From: Marinobacter salicampi
GTDB lineage: Bacteria > Pseudomonadota > Gammaproteobacteria > Pseudomonadales > Oleiphilaceae
DNA: 64,000 bases
Direction of reading: 5' to 3'
Assembly: GCF_011074795.1 (NCBI RefSeq)
Contig: NZ_JAAMPF010000018.1
Span: forward strand, 372,001 to 436,000
The position numbers and the translations under genes are program-made. Positions 1 to 8,956 of this stretch are shown here, one piece after another. The stretch's first letter is position 1. The number at the start of each line of letters is the position of its first letter. The notes under the pieces were generated by a model. That model ran no database searches. It was not told the DNA's origin and worked only from the letters and a program-made list of their open reading frames with translations.

Positions 1-931
1 CGCCTTCCAGCCCCCTGACCAGTTGATCCAGAACCGTGGAGGCAGCAAGTCCCCGGGGCTCCGGCTGGACCATGTTTTGCTGAAGGCGGGAAATGTCCAG
101 TACAGACCCCAACAGAGAATTGAAGTGTGCCATCGAGCCCTTCAAACGGCCAAGTAGCGCGGCCTCGCCAGATGACGGCGCAGGCGTCAGGTTTTCAAGC
201 ATCAGACTGATAACGTTCAGGGGTTGCCTGAGGTCATGGCTGGCGGCTGTGATCAGATGGGTTTTGCGGGCGTTTTCCTGTTCGGCAAAACGGCGGCTTT
301 CGTCAAGCAGCACCCGATCAAGAAAATGAGCCCGCTGGCGGTATTCGCTGAGCCAGGACCCCACCATGCCCATGACATTGGCGGTAAACAGAAAGACCCC
401 ATTGAGCACCACCACGTCGTGTGGCGTGTCGACCATTGCCTCCATGACCAGATAGGCAGCAATAATAGCGGCCGAGGCAGCGGATGCGGCCCGGAAAGTC
501 AGGCCCATAACGAAATATCCGAACATCAGCATCAGCAGAACGCCCTCATAGGGCAGGGGAAACCTGTCCAGGCGCGCCAGGGCGATAATAAGGACGACAC
601 TCAATCCGCCGGCAACGTACGCGGCGGTATAAGTCAGGTTAAAAGTGTCAGCTGAAACGGGTCGGTAGGAAAGCCCCCAGGCCAGTAGAATGGCGGGGCA
701 GGTCACAAAGGAGCGCACGGCTATGGTTTGCTGCGCCAATTCGGAGGGCAGCATGACAAGGTCAAGCAGGGCATAGAGGACCAGCAGAGCCAGCGCGCTT
801 GCGGTGACAGGTCGGCAACGCAGTCGCATGGCCTGATCACGGTCACGCTGATAAAGGGCTTCCAGCTCGGGCGAGAACCGTAACTTCCTGAAGCCCGCTG
901 TTTTCTGTTCCTGTACCCGGTCGGGAGTCAT
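1..931 (-). CDS. Membrane sensor histidine kinase, C-terminus outside window
   Basis: Incomplete gene read on the minus strand from an ATG at 931 to beyond base 1, giving about 310 residues. After a charged N-terminal tail of about 40 residues there are roughly six hydrophobic segments between residues 42 and 190, then a short linker and a HisKA dimerisation helix with the phospho-acceptor motif SHDLRQPL (His near residue 232). The ATPase domain, and any receiver domain, would lie outside the window. The SHDLRQPL form of the H-box is common in hybrid kinases whose sensor is a multi-pass membrane domain, so the signal is probably sensed in or at the membrane. No partner regulator is visible. 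No good ribosome binding site precedes 931, so the exact start is uncertain. Confidence 0.85.
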   Translation of the reverse strand, partial: MTPDRVQEQKTAGFRKLRFSPELEALYQRDRDQAMRLRCRPVTASALALLVLYALLDLVMLPSELAQQTIAVRSFVTCPAILLAWGLSYRPVSADTFNLTYTAAYVAGGLSVVLIIALARLDRFPLPYEGVLLMLMFGYFVMGLTFRAASAASAAIIAAYLVMEAMVDTPHDVVVLNGVFLFTANVMGMVGSWLSEYRQRAHFLDRVLLDESRRFAEQENARKTHLITAASHDLRQPLNVISLMLENLTPAPSSGEAALLGRLKGSMAHFNSLLGSVLDISRLQQNMVQPEPRGLAASTVLDQLVRGLEG

Positions 932-1144
932 TGTTTTTACCGGTGGAGGTTCTGCAGAGCATCGCTCTCAATCCATGCTCCCAAGTTTACTCCTAACCCA
1001 GCCCGGGAATTGGCAGTAGGGCACACTACGAGGATTCAGGTTATTCCTGGGGGAGCTAGTCTCACTACAGATGCCTGGGTGGTAGCAAGATAATGGCTAA
1101 TGGGCTAATGGAAGAAAGGCAGTGAACGACCGGCTGGCCCGGTT

Positions 1145-1459
1145 CTAACTGAACCGGTGAGGTTCCAGCTCAATGTGCTCAATGTATTTGCCGAGCATGA
1201 TGACGCGGCCGTGGTATCGCTCTTCGCCCGTGGCGGTGAATTCGAACAGGAACCGGCGCCAGACCCGCAGGTTGCCTTGCCGGTCGCGTTTGAACCAGAG
1301 CCCCCGCAGGTAGACCGCCTCGTCGAGCAGTAACACATCGGCTTTCCTGCAGTAGTCGCGGGCAGCGTTAACCACGCAATCCTTTATGGCCTTGGCCTTC
1401 CACCAGTACCACACAAGAAAACCGAACAAGAAGATCCAGAACAGGGAGCTGAGAGTCAC
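1145..1459 (-). CDS. DUF3301 family membrane-anchored protein
   Basis: A 104-residue protein with one hydrophobic N-terminal segment (about residues 5-20, followed by a WYWWKAK patch) and a soluble, basic, aromatic-rich remainder. It resembles the DUF3301 family of short, single-span inner-membrane proteins found in Pseudomonas- and Marinobacter-like bacteria, whose role is unknown. It stands alone between the kinase gene and the RND operon, on the same strand as both. The 213 bases between it and the kinase gene hold no feature I can recognise. The family assignment rests on length, the N-terminal anchor and general sequence character, so it is likely but unproved. Confidence 0.7.
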   Translation of the reverse strand: MTLSSLFWIFLFGFLVWYWWKAKAIKDCVVNAARDYCRKADVLLLDEAVYLRGLWFKRDRQGNLRVWRRFLFEFTATGEERYHGRVIMLGKYIEHIELEPHRFS

Positions 1460-1498
1460 AGAATTTCCACAACAAGGCTAAGTTTGCCCAGACTACAC

Positions 1499-1540
1499 TA
1501 AAAAAAGCCCGACCACCGCTGGCGCTGATCGGGCTCGCAG
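1499..1540 (-). terminator. Rho-independent terminator of the RND operon
   Basis: On the minus strand the arms AGCCCGA (1529-1535 read backwards and 1506-1512) form a GC-rich stem, followed by a run of about seven T. It lies just after the stop codon of the RND permease at 1554. Confidence 0.85.
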
Positions 1541-1553
1541 TTACAGGACAGGC

Positions 1554-4500
1554 TCAGTGAGCAAGGGCTTTGCTATCAGGCCCGCCGTCCGGATGGTCTC
1601 TGTCCGTGCTCTGATCAGGGCCACCGCTGGGATGTTGCCGGCCCAGGAGAATGTAGAAGGCCGGCAGTACAAAGACGGTAAAGAGGGTGCCGATGCCTAG
1701 ACCTGTCGCAATAGTCAGACCAATAGCGAAGCGGCTTTCAGCCCCGGGGCCCGCTGCAATCAGCAGCGGCACCATGGCGAAGATCAGAGCCACTGACGTC
1801 ATGATGATAGGGCGAAGCCGTATGGCCGCGGCTTCAAGCACGGCCTCCCGCTTGCTCAGGCCCTTCTGCTGCTGTAGCTGGTTGGCAAATTCGACGATCA
1901 GAATGCCGTTCTTGGAGACCACGCCTATCAGTGTGATCAGACCCACCTGGGTATAGATGTTCATGGTGGCGAACCCAAGCACGATAAAGGCCATGGCTCC
2001 CGCGACCGACATGGGTACAGAGACCAGGATGATAAACGGGTCCCGCCAGCTCTCGAACTGGGCAGCGAGTACAAGATAGATGACCAGCAGTGACAGGAAG
2101 AAGGTCACCATCAGCGCACTACCTTGGGTCGCCAACTGCCGGGTCTCACCTGTGTAGTCGTAGCTGAAGGCCTGGGGCAGCACCTCGCTTGCGGTCTGCT
2201 CCATGAACGCCATGGCGTCCCCTGCCGTGGTACCGGGGGTGGGCACACCTTCAAGAGTCAGGGAGTTCAACTGATTGAACTGGGTCCGCTGAGAGGGTTC
2301 AACGGTTCTTTCGAAGCTGATAACGCTGCCCAGGGGAACCAGTTCGCCGTTATCCGCCCGGATGTAATAGTCGTTCAGGGCCTCCTCATCGAGCCGGAAT
2401 TCCTGGGCCACCTGAGGAATGACCTGATAGGAACGGCCCTGCATATTGAACCGGTTGATGTAACCGCCGCCGAGCATGCTGGCCATGGTTCGGCCGACGT
2501 CCTGCATGGACAGGCCAAGATCGGCAACACGGTCACGGTCTACCTTGATTCCAACCACAGGCCGGTCAAAATCGATGGATTTTTGCAGGAACATGAAGTT
2601 GCCGCTTTCCATCGCCTTGGACTGTAATTCGTTGGCCACCTCGTTGAGACGCTCGTAGCTCTCACCGGTAGTCAGCACGAACTGGAAGGGGAGGCCGCCC
2701 CCGGAACCTGGCAGGGAAGGCCGGGGGAACACCGCGGTCTTCAGTCCGGTCACGTGAGACAGGGCTTCCTGGAGCTTGGGCTGAACCTCGAACTGACTGA
2801 TGTCGCGGTCGCCCCAGGGCGCCATCTTGAAGCCGCCAAATACCGCGTTGGGGCCGGTGATACCCAGAATCATGAAGTCTTCGTTATAGCCGTCGACCTC
2901 GGACATGCGCTGCTGGACCTCATCGCCGTGTTCCTGGAGGTACTCCAGGGTCGAGGTCTGGCCGGCCTGGCCCTGGTAGAACAGAATGCCCTGGTCTTCC
3001 GTCGGCGCCAGCTCGTTCTGACTCATGGTCACCATGAAGTAGATCGACGCCAGAATGACGACGGCAAAAAAGATGACCACTGACAGGGTCTGCATCATTG
3101 AGGTAAGGGCACGCTTGTAGCTGTTGGCCAGACCCGTGAAGGTGCGTTCCACAAATGATTCGAATTTGCCGGGGTTGCCGTGGGGCTTCAACACCATGCT
3201 GGAGAGCATGGGAGACAGGGTCAGGGCCACAATGCCGGAGATAACGACCGTGCCGGCAAGGGTGAAGGCAAATTCGGTAAACAGCGAACCCACCAGCCCG
3301 CCCATGAAACCGATAGGCGCGTAAACCGCCACTAGGGTGGTGGTCATTGCGATGATGGGTGTCGCCATTTCCCGGGCGCCATTGATCGCAGCATCGAATC
3401 GGGACTCACCAGCTTCGATATGCCGGTGGACGTTCTCCACCATAATGATGGCATCATCCACCACCAGGCCAATGGCCAGTACCATGGACAGCAGCGTCAG
3501 CAGGTTCAGGGAGAAGCCCATCAGCAGCATGACAAAAGCGCCACCCACAAGAGACAGAGGCACTGCTACCGAAGGCACAATGGCTGCCCGTACCGAACCG
3601 AGGGTGAGGAAGACCACGACCAGGACGATGACCATAGCCTCGAGCAGTGTCTTGATCACTTCGTTGATGGAGTTGTCGATAAAATCGGAAGCGTCGTAGG
3701 CCAGCCGGACATTGAGCCCAGAGGGTAGCTGCTGCTCAATGCCCGGCAGTTCGTCCTTTACCAGCTCTGCCACCGTCAGGGGATTGGCTCCTGGCGACAG
3801 CTCTATGGCCACGTAGGTGGCAGGCTGGCCCTTATATAGGGCCAGCTGGTCATAGGTTTCCGAGCCCAGTTCCACGTTGGCTATGTCTCGCAGCCGCACG
3901 AGTGTGCCATTGGACTCCTTCACGACCAGATCCTTGAACTGCTCAGGGTCGCCGACGTCGGTATTGCTGGTCATGCTGATCTTGACGTATTCGCTGCGGG
4001 TATTACCCACCGCCGCCTGATAGTTGTTGGCCAGCAGGACACTGACCACTTCCTGGGGCGTCAGGTCCACCGCCGAAAGTCGTTCGGGATCAAGCCAGAC
4101 TCTCAGGGCGAACTTGCGCCCCAGCAGTTCCGCCTTGCCGACGCCGGCCAGGGCCTGGAGCTTTGGCTGCACTACCCGGGTCAGATAGTCGGTGATCTGG
4201 GGTACCTGTAACTCCGAGCTGTAGAAGGCAATGTACATCAGCGCCGTGGAGTCGCCGGTGGTCGACGAGATAACCGGGTCCTGGGCCTCTGCCGGCAGCA
4301 CGTTGCGCTGGCTGGCGACTTTCGCCTGAATCTCCGCCAGGGCTGCGTTGGCATCGTAGTTAAGCACCATCTTCGCTTCGATGGTGGACCGGCCCTGGGC
4401 GCTGGTTGAGCTCAGGTAATCAATGCCACTTGCCTCGGCGATAGCCTGCTGCAGCGGCGTGGTGATAAATCCTTTGACCAGGTCCGAGCTGGCGCCCGGG

Positions 4501-4652
4501 TACGCGGTTGTGACCGTGACCGTGGTGCTCTCAAGCTGCGGATACTGGCGGATTTCCATCTCCATGGCGGCCCGGGCGCCAAGCAAAAGGATCAGCAGGC
4601 TGACCACAGTGGCAAGAACAGGGCGCTGAACAAATATGTCGGTGAAACGCAT
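1554..4652 (-). CDS. RND multidrug efflux permease (MexB/MexI/AcrB family, HAE1)
   Basis: The 1032-residue length is normal for the hydrophobe/amphiphile RND permeases, inner-membrane proton-driven pumps that export drugs, dyes or solvents through a tripartite complex. The N-terminus (FTDIFVQRPVLATV) is the usual first membrane helix. The proton-relay aspartates are present in the TM4 motif GLVVDDAIIMVEN (near residue 400), and the TM10 lysine is in GVVSKNGILIVEF. Two large periplasmic porter regions separate helices 1-2 and 7-8. The ATG at 4652 overlaps the adaptor stop codon by one base (TGATG), so the two are translationally coupled. The sequence is closer in style to MexI/VexF-type pumps than to AcrB. 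No outer-membrane factor or local repressor gene is adjacent, so a TolC-like channel elsewhere must complete the pump. The substrate cannot be read from sequence. Confidence 0.93.
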   Translation of the reverse strand: MRFTDIFVQRPVLATVVSLLILLLGARAAMEMEIRQYPQLESTTVTVTTAYPGASSDLVKGFITTPLQQAIAEASGIDYLSSTSAQGRSTIEAKMVLNYDANAALAEIQAKVASQRNVLPAEAQDPVISSTTGDSTALMYIAFYSSELQVPQITDYLTRVVQPKLQALAGVGKAELLGRKFALRVWLDPERLSAVDLTPQEVVSVLLANNYQAAVGNTRSEYVKISMTSNTDVGDPEQFKDLVVKESNGTLVRLRDIANVELGSETYDQLALYKGQPATYVAIELSPGANPLTVAELVKDELPGIEQQLPSGLNVRLAYDASDFIDNSINEVIKTLLEAMVIVLVVVFLTLGSVRAAIVPSVAVPLSLVGGAFVMLLMGFSLNLLTLLSMVLAIGLVVDDAIIMVENVHRHIEAGESRFDAAINGAREMATPIIAMTTTLVAVYAPIGFMGGLVGSLFTEFAFTLAGTVVISGIVALTLSPMLSSMVLKPHGNPGKFESFVERTFTGLANSYKRALTSMMQTLSVVIFFAVVILASIYFMVTMSQNELAPTEDQGILFYQGQAGQTSTLEYLQEHGDEVQQRMSEVDGYNEDFMILGITGPNAVFGGFKMAPWGDRDISQFEVQPKLQEALSHVTGLKTAVFPRPSLPGSGGGLPFQFVLTTGESYERLNEVANELQSKAMESGNFMFLQKSIDFDRPVVGIKVDRDRVADLGLSMQDVGRTMASMLGGGYINRFNMQGRSYQVIPQVAQEFRLDEEALNDYYIRADNGELVPLGSVISFERTVEPSQRTQFNQLNSLTLEGVPTPGTTAGDAMAFMEQTASEVLPQAFSYDYTGETRQLATQGSALMVTFFLSLLVIYLVLAAQFESWRDPFIILVSVPMSVAGAMAFIVLGFATMNIYTQVGLITLIGVVSKNGILIVEFANQLQQQKGLSKREAVLEAAAIRLRPIIMTSVALIFAMVPLLIAAGPGAESRFAIGLTIATGLGIGTLFTVFVLPAFYILLGRQHPSGGPDQSTDRDHPDGGPDSKALAH

Positions 4653-5776
4653 CAGTCAGAGGCCTCCGATTCGGCGGCCGCGCCGTCGCGAGCGGCCTCT
4701 TCGTCGTCCTGAATCTTGACACGCTGTCCCGCTCTCAGGCGTAACAGGCCCTTGGACACAATTTGTTCACCCGCTTCGAGCCCCTCCACCACAGAGGCGT
4801 TCCCTTCCCGTGTCTCGCCGGTGGTTACGGTGCGCCGTTCGACCACCAGCTGGTCTTCGTCATTGGTCTTGGTGACGAAGACAAAGTCGCCATAGGTGTT
4901 ATAGGAGATGGCCGTACGGGGTATGGTGACCACCTCGCGGGCTTCCGGCTGCAGGGTGCGGATAGTAGCGAACATGCCGGGTTTGAGCACTTTGTCTGGG
5001 TTGGCCAGGGTCGCCCGTACGCGAACGGTGCGGGTCTCGGGGTTTACTGAGGAGTTGACCGCACTGACTTCGCCGGTAAAGGTGGAGTCAGGCACCGCAG
5101 CCACGGTGACTTCCACGTCATAGCCGGTGTCCAGCTTGGCGAGCTCTTTCTCCGACAGGGTGTAATCCACATAGATCGGGTCGAGCATGTTGATCTCGAC
5201 AATGGCAGAGCCTGTGGGCAGGTACTCTCCCTGATCCACCATGCGCAGGCCCAGTGTGCCGGCAAAGGGTGCCCTGATGACCTTTTTGTTAAGCTGGGCT
5301 TCGGCCTCGTTGACCCGCGCCTTGGCTGAATCCAGGTTGGCTTTGGCCTCATCGTACTGGGACTGGGACACAGCCCTTCGGGGCAACAGATCAGAGACCC
5401 GCTTGAACTCCTGTTCCGCCAGCTGGGCTTCTGCCTTTCGTGTCCGTAGCGCCGCTTCATCTATTGCAGCGTCCAGACGAACCAGCACGCTGCCGGACTC
5501 AACTGTGTCACCGGACTCGAAATTTATGGTTTCTATGATTCCGGGTACTTCATTGGCCACCTGAATGCCATTAACGGCCTCTATACTACCCACTGCTTTG
5601 ACAGCCGGCAGCCAGTCTTCGGACTGCGCTTCCACTACCGAGACGATTGCCGGAGGCTGGGGCTGGGAAAGCTGCTCCTGCATTTGTCCGAACTGGTAGA
5701 ACTTGTAGCCGAAGATACCGCCAAGGACGATGACTAGAAAGATAATGACAATGGCAAAACGGGACGCTGTTCGCAT
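4652..5776 (-). CDS. RND efflux periplasmic adaptor (HlyD/MexH-like membrane fusion protein)
   Basis: A 374-residue adaptor that would bridge the RND permease to an outer-membrane channel. It starts with a single uncleaved hydrophobic helix (about residues 7-25), not a lipobox. It then shows the split biotinyl/lipoyl domain (VNGIQVANEVPGII and later VIRAPFAGTLG), a short alpha-hairpin between them (about residues 105-150), and the beta-barrel and membrane-proximal domains. The C-terminus is acidic and alanine-rich. AGGA lies nine bases before the ATG. It is the first gene of the two-gene efflux operon, and the permease start overlaps its stop. Confidence 0.92.
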   Translation of the reverse strand: MRTASRFAIVIIFLVIVLGGIFGYKFYQFGQMQEQLSQPQPPAIVSVVEAQSEDWLPAVKAVGSIEAVNGIQVANEVPGIIETINFESGDTVESGSVLVRLDAAIDEAALRTRKAEAQLAEQEFKRVSDLLPRRAVSQSQYDEAKANLDSAKARVNEAEAQLNKKVIRAPFAGTLGLRMVDQGEYLPTGSAIVEINMLDPIYVDYTLSEKELAKLDTGYDVEVTVAAVPDSTFTGEVSAVNSSVNPETRTVRVRATLANPDKVLKPGMFATIRTLQPEAREVVTIPRTAISYNTYGDFVFVTKTNDEDQLVVERRTVTTGETREGNASVVEGLEAGEQIVSKGLLRLRAGQRVKIQDDEEAARDGAAAESEASD

Positions 5777-6058
5777 GAGTTAGATCCTGAAATACATGTG
5801 TCCGTGACCAGTGCTGATACGCTTGGCGCGTATCCGTGACTGAAAACTGAGGGTGCCGGCGGCGCAGTATAGCCTAAAATAGATAGCTGCCTAAGCACAG
5901 TCTCAAGAACCGGCCAAAAAATCAGCCGGATGATCAGCGTGCCTGCTCCTACAGATTCAATTTGGCTTTGGTACTTCAGCAGACGATGAAGTCTGGCATC
6001 ATAGCGCGATTAAAAGGTGATCTGTATATGATGCCGGCCCAGGTGGGAGATAAATAAA

Positions 6059-6568
6059 ATGCATTGGCTTTTGGGAATTGGCCTGACGTTGCTGGTGTTT
6101 GTCACTCTCAAATACTGGGCCGGCCTGGCGCCGGAGCAAAGGAAGACTGTCGGCTGGAAAGTCGCGCTGGCTGCGGCGGGCCTGCTTCTGCTGGGGCTCG
6201 TTCTGACCGGGCGGGTTCATATACTGGTCGCCGCGGTGGCCGCTTTACTGCCAATGCTGCGCAGACTGCCGGTTTTGCTGAAATACCTGCCCGCGCTGAA
6301 TCGCCTGTTCCGCACCTATAAAAGTCATGGCCAGCAACGGAGCGCTGGCGAAGGTCCGGGGAGGCAGGTTCCGCCGGTAACAGGAAGTATGAGCGTTTCA
6401 GAAGCCTGTGAGGTGCTTGGAGTGAAGCCGGGATGTGCAGAGGACGAGGTTGTGATGGCCCATCGCCGATTGATGCAGAAGCTGCATCCTGACCGCGGTG
6501 GCACTGACTACCTGGCGGCCAAGCTCAATGAAGCCAAGACCGTGCTTTTGGGCAGGCGCGGTAGTTGA
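6059..6568 (+). CDS. Membrane-anchored J-domain (DnaJ-like) protein
   Basis: A 169-residue protein with two hydrophobic N-terminal segments (about 2-20 and 32-50, possibly a third to residue 70), a basic linker, and a C-terminal J-domain. The J-domain contains the HPD motif (residues 143-145) and a downstream NEAKTVLL helix. The layout resembles Tim14/DjlA-type co-chaperones that recruit DnaK to the membrane; the HPD loop is what stimulates Hsp70 ATPase. The J-domain is C-terminal and ends almost at the stop, as in the Tim14 class. A GTGGGAGATAAATAAA stretch supplies the ribosome binding site. It is convergent with the next gene and shows no operon partner, so the client is unknown. Confidence 0.85.
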   Translation: MHWLLGIGLTLLVFVTLKYWAGLAPEQRKTVGWKVALAAAGLLLLGLVLTGRVHILVAAVAALLPMLRRLPVLLKYLPALNRLFRTYKSHGQQRSAGEGPGRQVPPVTGSMSVSEACEVLGVKPGCAEDEVVMAHRRLMQKLHPDRGGTDYLAAKLNEAKTVLLGRRGS

Positions 6569-6586
6569 GCCTTTGCAGGCGTGCCA

Positions 6587-7381
6587 CTAGAGCACGTCCA
6601 CCTTTATCTGGTAGCGGTGACTGGCCTCCTGACTGCCGCCTACCTCGTAGGTAAGGCCTTCCCTCTGGTTCTGGCTGCGGGTCTCGGTACTGCCCAGCTC
6701 AACCCACTGACCCGGTTCCACCCGCCGGATGGTCAGGATTGCTTCGGTTTTATAGCCGGGAAGATCCTGGGCCGGGTCGTTATCGAACGCCATGACGTTC
6801 AGTTCGATCTGCTGGTCCGAGATAACCTGCGGTGAAATGATGAATCCGCTGCGGATGTCGACCTGTTGCAGAATGGCTGCCGGGTTGCGGCCACCTCTGA
6901 TGGCTACCGGAATCGTGCGTACCTGGCCGGAACTGATATGGGCCGACTGCCCGTCCTGAACGATCAGGTTCTGCTCCTGGTTGCGCTGGGTCGAGATAGT
7001 ACGTGATTCACCCTGAACCGTTACCCGCCCATTGTTGATGCCAACGCCGCCGCCCTGGCGCGAGCTCTGGCCAGACTGGCCGGACCGTACGCTGATGCGC
7101 ATCTGGACAGGCGCAACATCCATGGTTTCCACCAGTTGGCCAACTTCATCGAGAACCGCAGGTTCGGCCCTCAGAATCATTTGCTGACCCCGCGCCGAGA
7201 CCGCCAGTTGATCCGCCGGATAGAGGTCGCGAAGCTGGGCCGCAATATCAGCCGCTGGCCGGTTATTCAGGCTGTAAGTGCGCGCTTCCGGTGCCGCCAT
7301 TGCGTGGGCGTTGACGCCGAAGGCCAGCAGAAAAGCCAGCCATAGGGCAGGCAATTTCAAGGACAAACCCCCTGGCGGCAT
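6587..7381 (-). CDS. Exported protein with secretin/NolW-type short N-domains
   Basis: About 264 residues with a signal peptide (hydrophobic core LPALWLAFLLAFGVNAHA, cleavage near AMA-AP). The mature N-terminus (SLNNRPAADIAAQLRDLYP, then AEPAVLDEVGQLVETMDV) resembles the small N0/N1 ring domains of type II/III secretins, also found in the NolW family and in TonB-gated proteins. No secretin pore domain follows; the rest is a beta-rich region with a Gln/Ser/Gly-rich patch near the middle. I chose the ATG at 7381 because AGGAGT lies eight bases before it and the signal peptide begins there. No secretion genes are adjacent, so it is probably a periplasmic or outer-membrane accessory protein of unknown function. 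Confidence 0.75.
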   Translation of the reverse strand: MPPGGLSLKLPALWLAFLLAFGVNAHAMAAPEARTYSLNNRPAADIAAQLRDLYPADQLAVSARGQQMILRAEPAVLDEVGQLVETMDVAPVQMRISVRSGQSGQSSRQGGGVGINNGRVTVQGESRTISTQRNQEQNLIVQDGQSAHISSGQVRTIPVAIRGGRNPAAILQQVDIRSGFIISPQVISDQQIELNVMAFDNDPAQDLPGYKTEAILTIRRVEPGQWVELGSTETRSQNQREGLTYEVGGSQEASHRYQIKVDVL

Positions 7382-7435
7382 GAATGGACTCCTGGCAGTA
7401 CTGTCTCGAATGACAGAGAAAAAGCATGCAAACGG

Positions 7436-7463
7436 TTGCAAACACATCCGGCCGCGTTATAGT
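7436..7463 (+). promoter_or_regulatory. Candidate sigma-70 promoter for the DAHP synthase leader
   Basis: TTGCAA (7436-7441) and TATAGT (7458-7463) are separated by 16 bases. The predicted start lies at about 7470, right at the leader ATG, so either the leader is read from a nearly leaderless message or an upstream promoter is also used. Confidence 0.45.
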
Positions 7464-7470
7464 GAAAAGC

Positions 7471-7605
7471 ATGAAGACAACACACGCGCCCTGTCAATTG
7501 AATGTTCTGAAAGCTTTCGCTCCGGCGTTGGTTTCCGGCGCGGCTGTGTTTTTCTGGTGGCTTGACTATGGCTTTTATTTTAGCCAGAACCCGGGCCATC
7601 CGTAG
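7471..7605 (+). CDS. Aromatic-rich leader peptide of DAHP synthase (attenuator)
   Basis: A 44-residue reading frame in the 352-base gap before the DAHP synthase gene. Its second half contains the run FFWWLDYGFYF (codons 7549-7581), in which eight of eleven residues are Phe, Trp or Tyr, and it ends about 65 bases before a strong terminator hairpin. This is the classic layout of a transcription attenuator: scarcity of charged aromatic tRNA stalls the ribosome on these codons and lets an alternative RNA fold prevent termination. All three aromatic amino acids are represented, fitting control of the common first step. No clear ribosome binding site precedes the ATG. Translation might instead start at the in-frame GTG at 7546, directly before the aromatic run. 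Confidence 0.75.
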   Translation: MKTTHAPCQLNVLKAFAPALVSGAAVFFWWLDYGFYFSQNPGHP

Positions 7606-7662
7606 AACCTTCATAAGATTACACGAGGAAGGCGGCCCGGCAGAAACCTAGGCTGCCACCGG
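7591..7662 (+). promoter_or_regulatory. Possible alternative RNA stems of the attenuator
   Basis: CCGGGCC (7591-7597) can pair with GGCCCGG (7634-7640). GGCAG (7639-7643) can pair with CTGCC (7653-7657). The first stem begins ten bases after the aromatic codons, where a stalled ribosome would block it. I could not derive a complete antiterminator by eye. Confidence 0.4.
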
Positions 7663-7666
7663 ACTC

Positions 7667-7703
7667 GAAAAGCCCCGACTGGTAGCCCAGCCGGGGCTTT
7701 TTT
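7667..7703 (+). terminator. Attenuator terminator before DAHP synthase
   Basis: AGCCCCG (7671-7677) pairs with CGGGGCT (7692-7698). The stem continues past one A/C mismatch with CTGG/CCAG around a TAGC loop, and is followed by six T. Its position, after a 44-codon leader and 30 bases before the structural gene, marks it as an attenuator rather than the end of a transcript. Confidence 0.85.
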
Positions 7704-7733
7704 GATTCTGATACAAGGATATGGGAAACGGAC

Positions 7734-8822
7734 ATGAACACGCCTCTGAATCTGGAGACACAGGACCTGACGGTGACCCCATCGGTTAAGGGCCTGGCAG
7801 AAAGGGAACTATCGACGTCCAGGGCGTCTGGAACTGAAACCCTGCTACCGACCCCGGAAATGCTTCAGACTCAGTTGCCTCTTGGCGACCGAGTGCGAGC
7901 CAGGATTGCGAAGCACCGGGCTGAGATCCGACAGATCCTGACAGGTCAGGACCGTCGAGTGCTGCTGGTCGTGGGGCCCTGCTCGATTCATGATGAAATG
8001 GCAGCGCTGGAGTATGGTGAGAAGCTATGCCAGCTTGCTGAAGATGTCAGCGACCGTTTCCTTATCGTTATGCGCGCTTATGTCGAGAAGCCCCGGACCA
8101 CGGTGGGCTGGAAAGGCTTGCTCTACGATCCCGAACGGACCGGCAGGGGCGATCTCCACCAGGGCCTGATCCGGTCCCGCCGGCTGTTGCTCAACCTGGC
8201 AGAACAGGGCCTGCCCGTGGCGACAGAGGCACTGAGCCCCATGGCCATGGATTACCTGGAGGACCTTGTGAGCTGGACGGCGGTCGGTGCCCGTACCACC
8301 GAATCCCAGATTCACCGGGAAATGGTGAGTGGACTGCCCATGCCGGTGGGCTTCAAAAATGGCACCGATGGGGATGTCAGTATTGCCGCCCACGCCATGA
8401 CCTCAGCGGCTCACAGCCACCATCGGTTGGCCATGACCCGGTCCGGCACCCCGGCGATGGTAACCACCCCAGGCAACCGCGATACCCACCTCGTACTGCG
8501 CGGAGGCCGGAGCTTAACCAATTACGACGCAGCCAGTATAGAAAAGGCGGTGCAGGCCCTGCAAAAGGCTGGGTTGAACACCGCCGTCATGGTGGATTGC
8601 AGCCATGACAATGCCCGCAAGCAGTTTGAACTCCAGGTGACCATTGCCCGTGATGTCATGACCCAAAGAGAGGCAGGCAACGACAATATCCGAGGCCTGA
8701 TGCTAGAGAGTTTTCTGGCGCCGGGGCGGCAGGTCGATAGCGCCGAACTGGTTTACGGCTGTTCCCTGACTGACCCCTGCCTGGGCTGGGACCAGACTGA
8801 GGCCCTGATTCGCAGTCTGTGA
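7734..8822 (+). CDS. aroG: 3-deoxy-7-phosphoheptulonate (DAHP) synthase, class I
   Basis: A 362-residue enzyme of the AroF/AroG/AroH type that condenses phosphoenolpyruvate and erythrose 4-phosphate, the first step of aromatic amino acid synthesis. The family motif VVGPCSIHD is present near residue 80, with the metal-binding Cys in it. Other conserved stretches are PRTTVGWKG, the SQIHREMVSGLPMPVGFKNGT segment, and the C-terminal VDCSHDN motif with the second metal ligand. The N-terminal extension is about 25 residues longer than in E. coli AroG. Which aromatic amino acid inhibits it cannot be decided by eye, so the symbol is a family label. GGGAAACGG precedes the ATG. Expression is probably set by the attenuator just upstream. 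Confidence 0.93.
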   Translation: MNTPLNLETQDLTVTPSVKGLAERELSTSRASGTETLLPTPEMLQTQLPLGDRVRARIAKHRAEIRQILTGQDRRVLLVVGPCSIHDEMAALEYGEKLCQLAEDVSDRFLIVMRAYVEKPRTTVGWKGLLYDPERTGRGDLHQGLIRSRRLLLNLAEQGLPVATEALSPMAMDYLEDLVSWTAVGARTTESQIHREMVSGLPMPVGFKNGTDGDVSIAAHAMTSAAHSHHRLAMTRSGTPAMVTTPGNRDTHLVLRGGRSLTNYDAASIEKAVQALQKAGLNTAVMVDCSHDNARKQFELQVTIARDVMTQREAGNDNIRGLMLESFLAPGRQVDSAELVYGCSLTDPCLGWDQTEALIRSL

Positions 8823-8956
8823 CGGGATGAGTCAGCCTGAACGGCCGCTGGTTGGTCATGGCGTCTACCCGTTTTCTGATCCAGGGTGGCCGCGAGCCGT
8901 ATATTTCGTCACTGAAAGCCAGGGAGGCATCCATGGGCAGGTTCCGAGCCCGTTGT

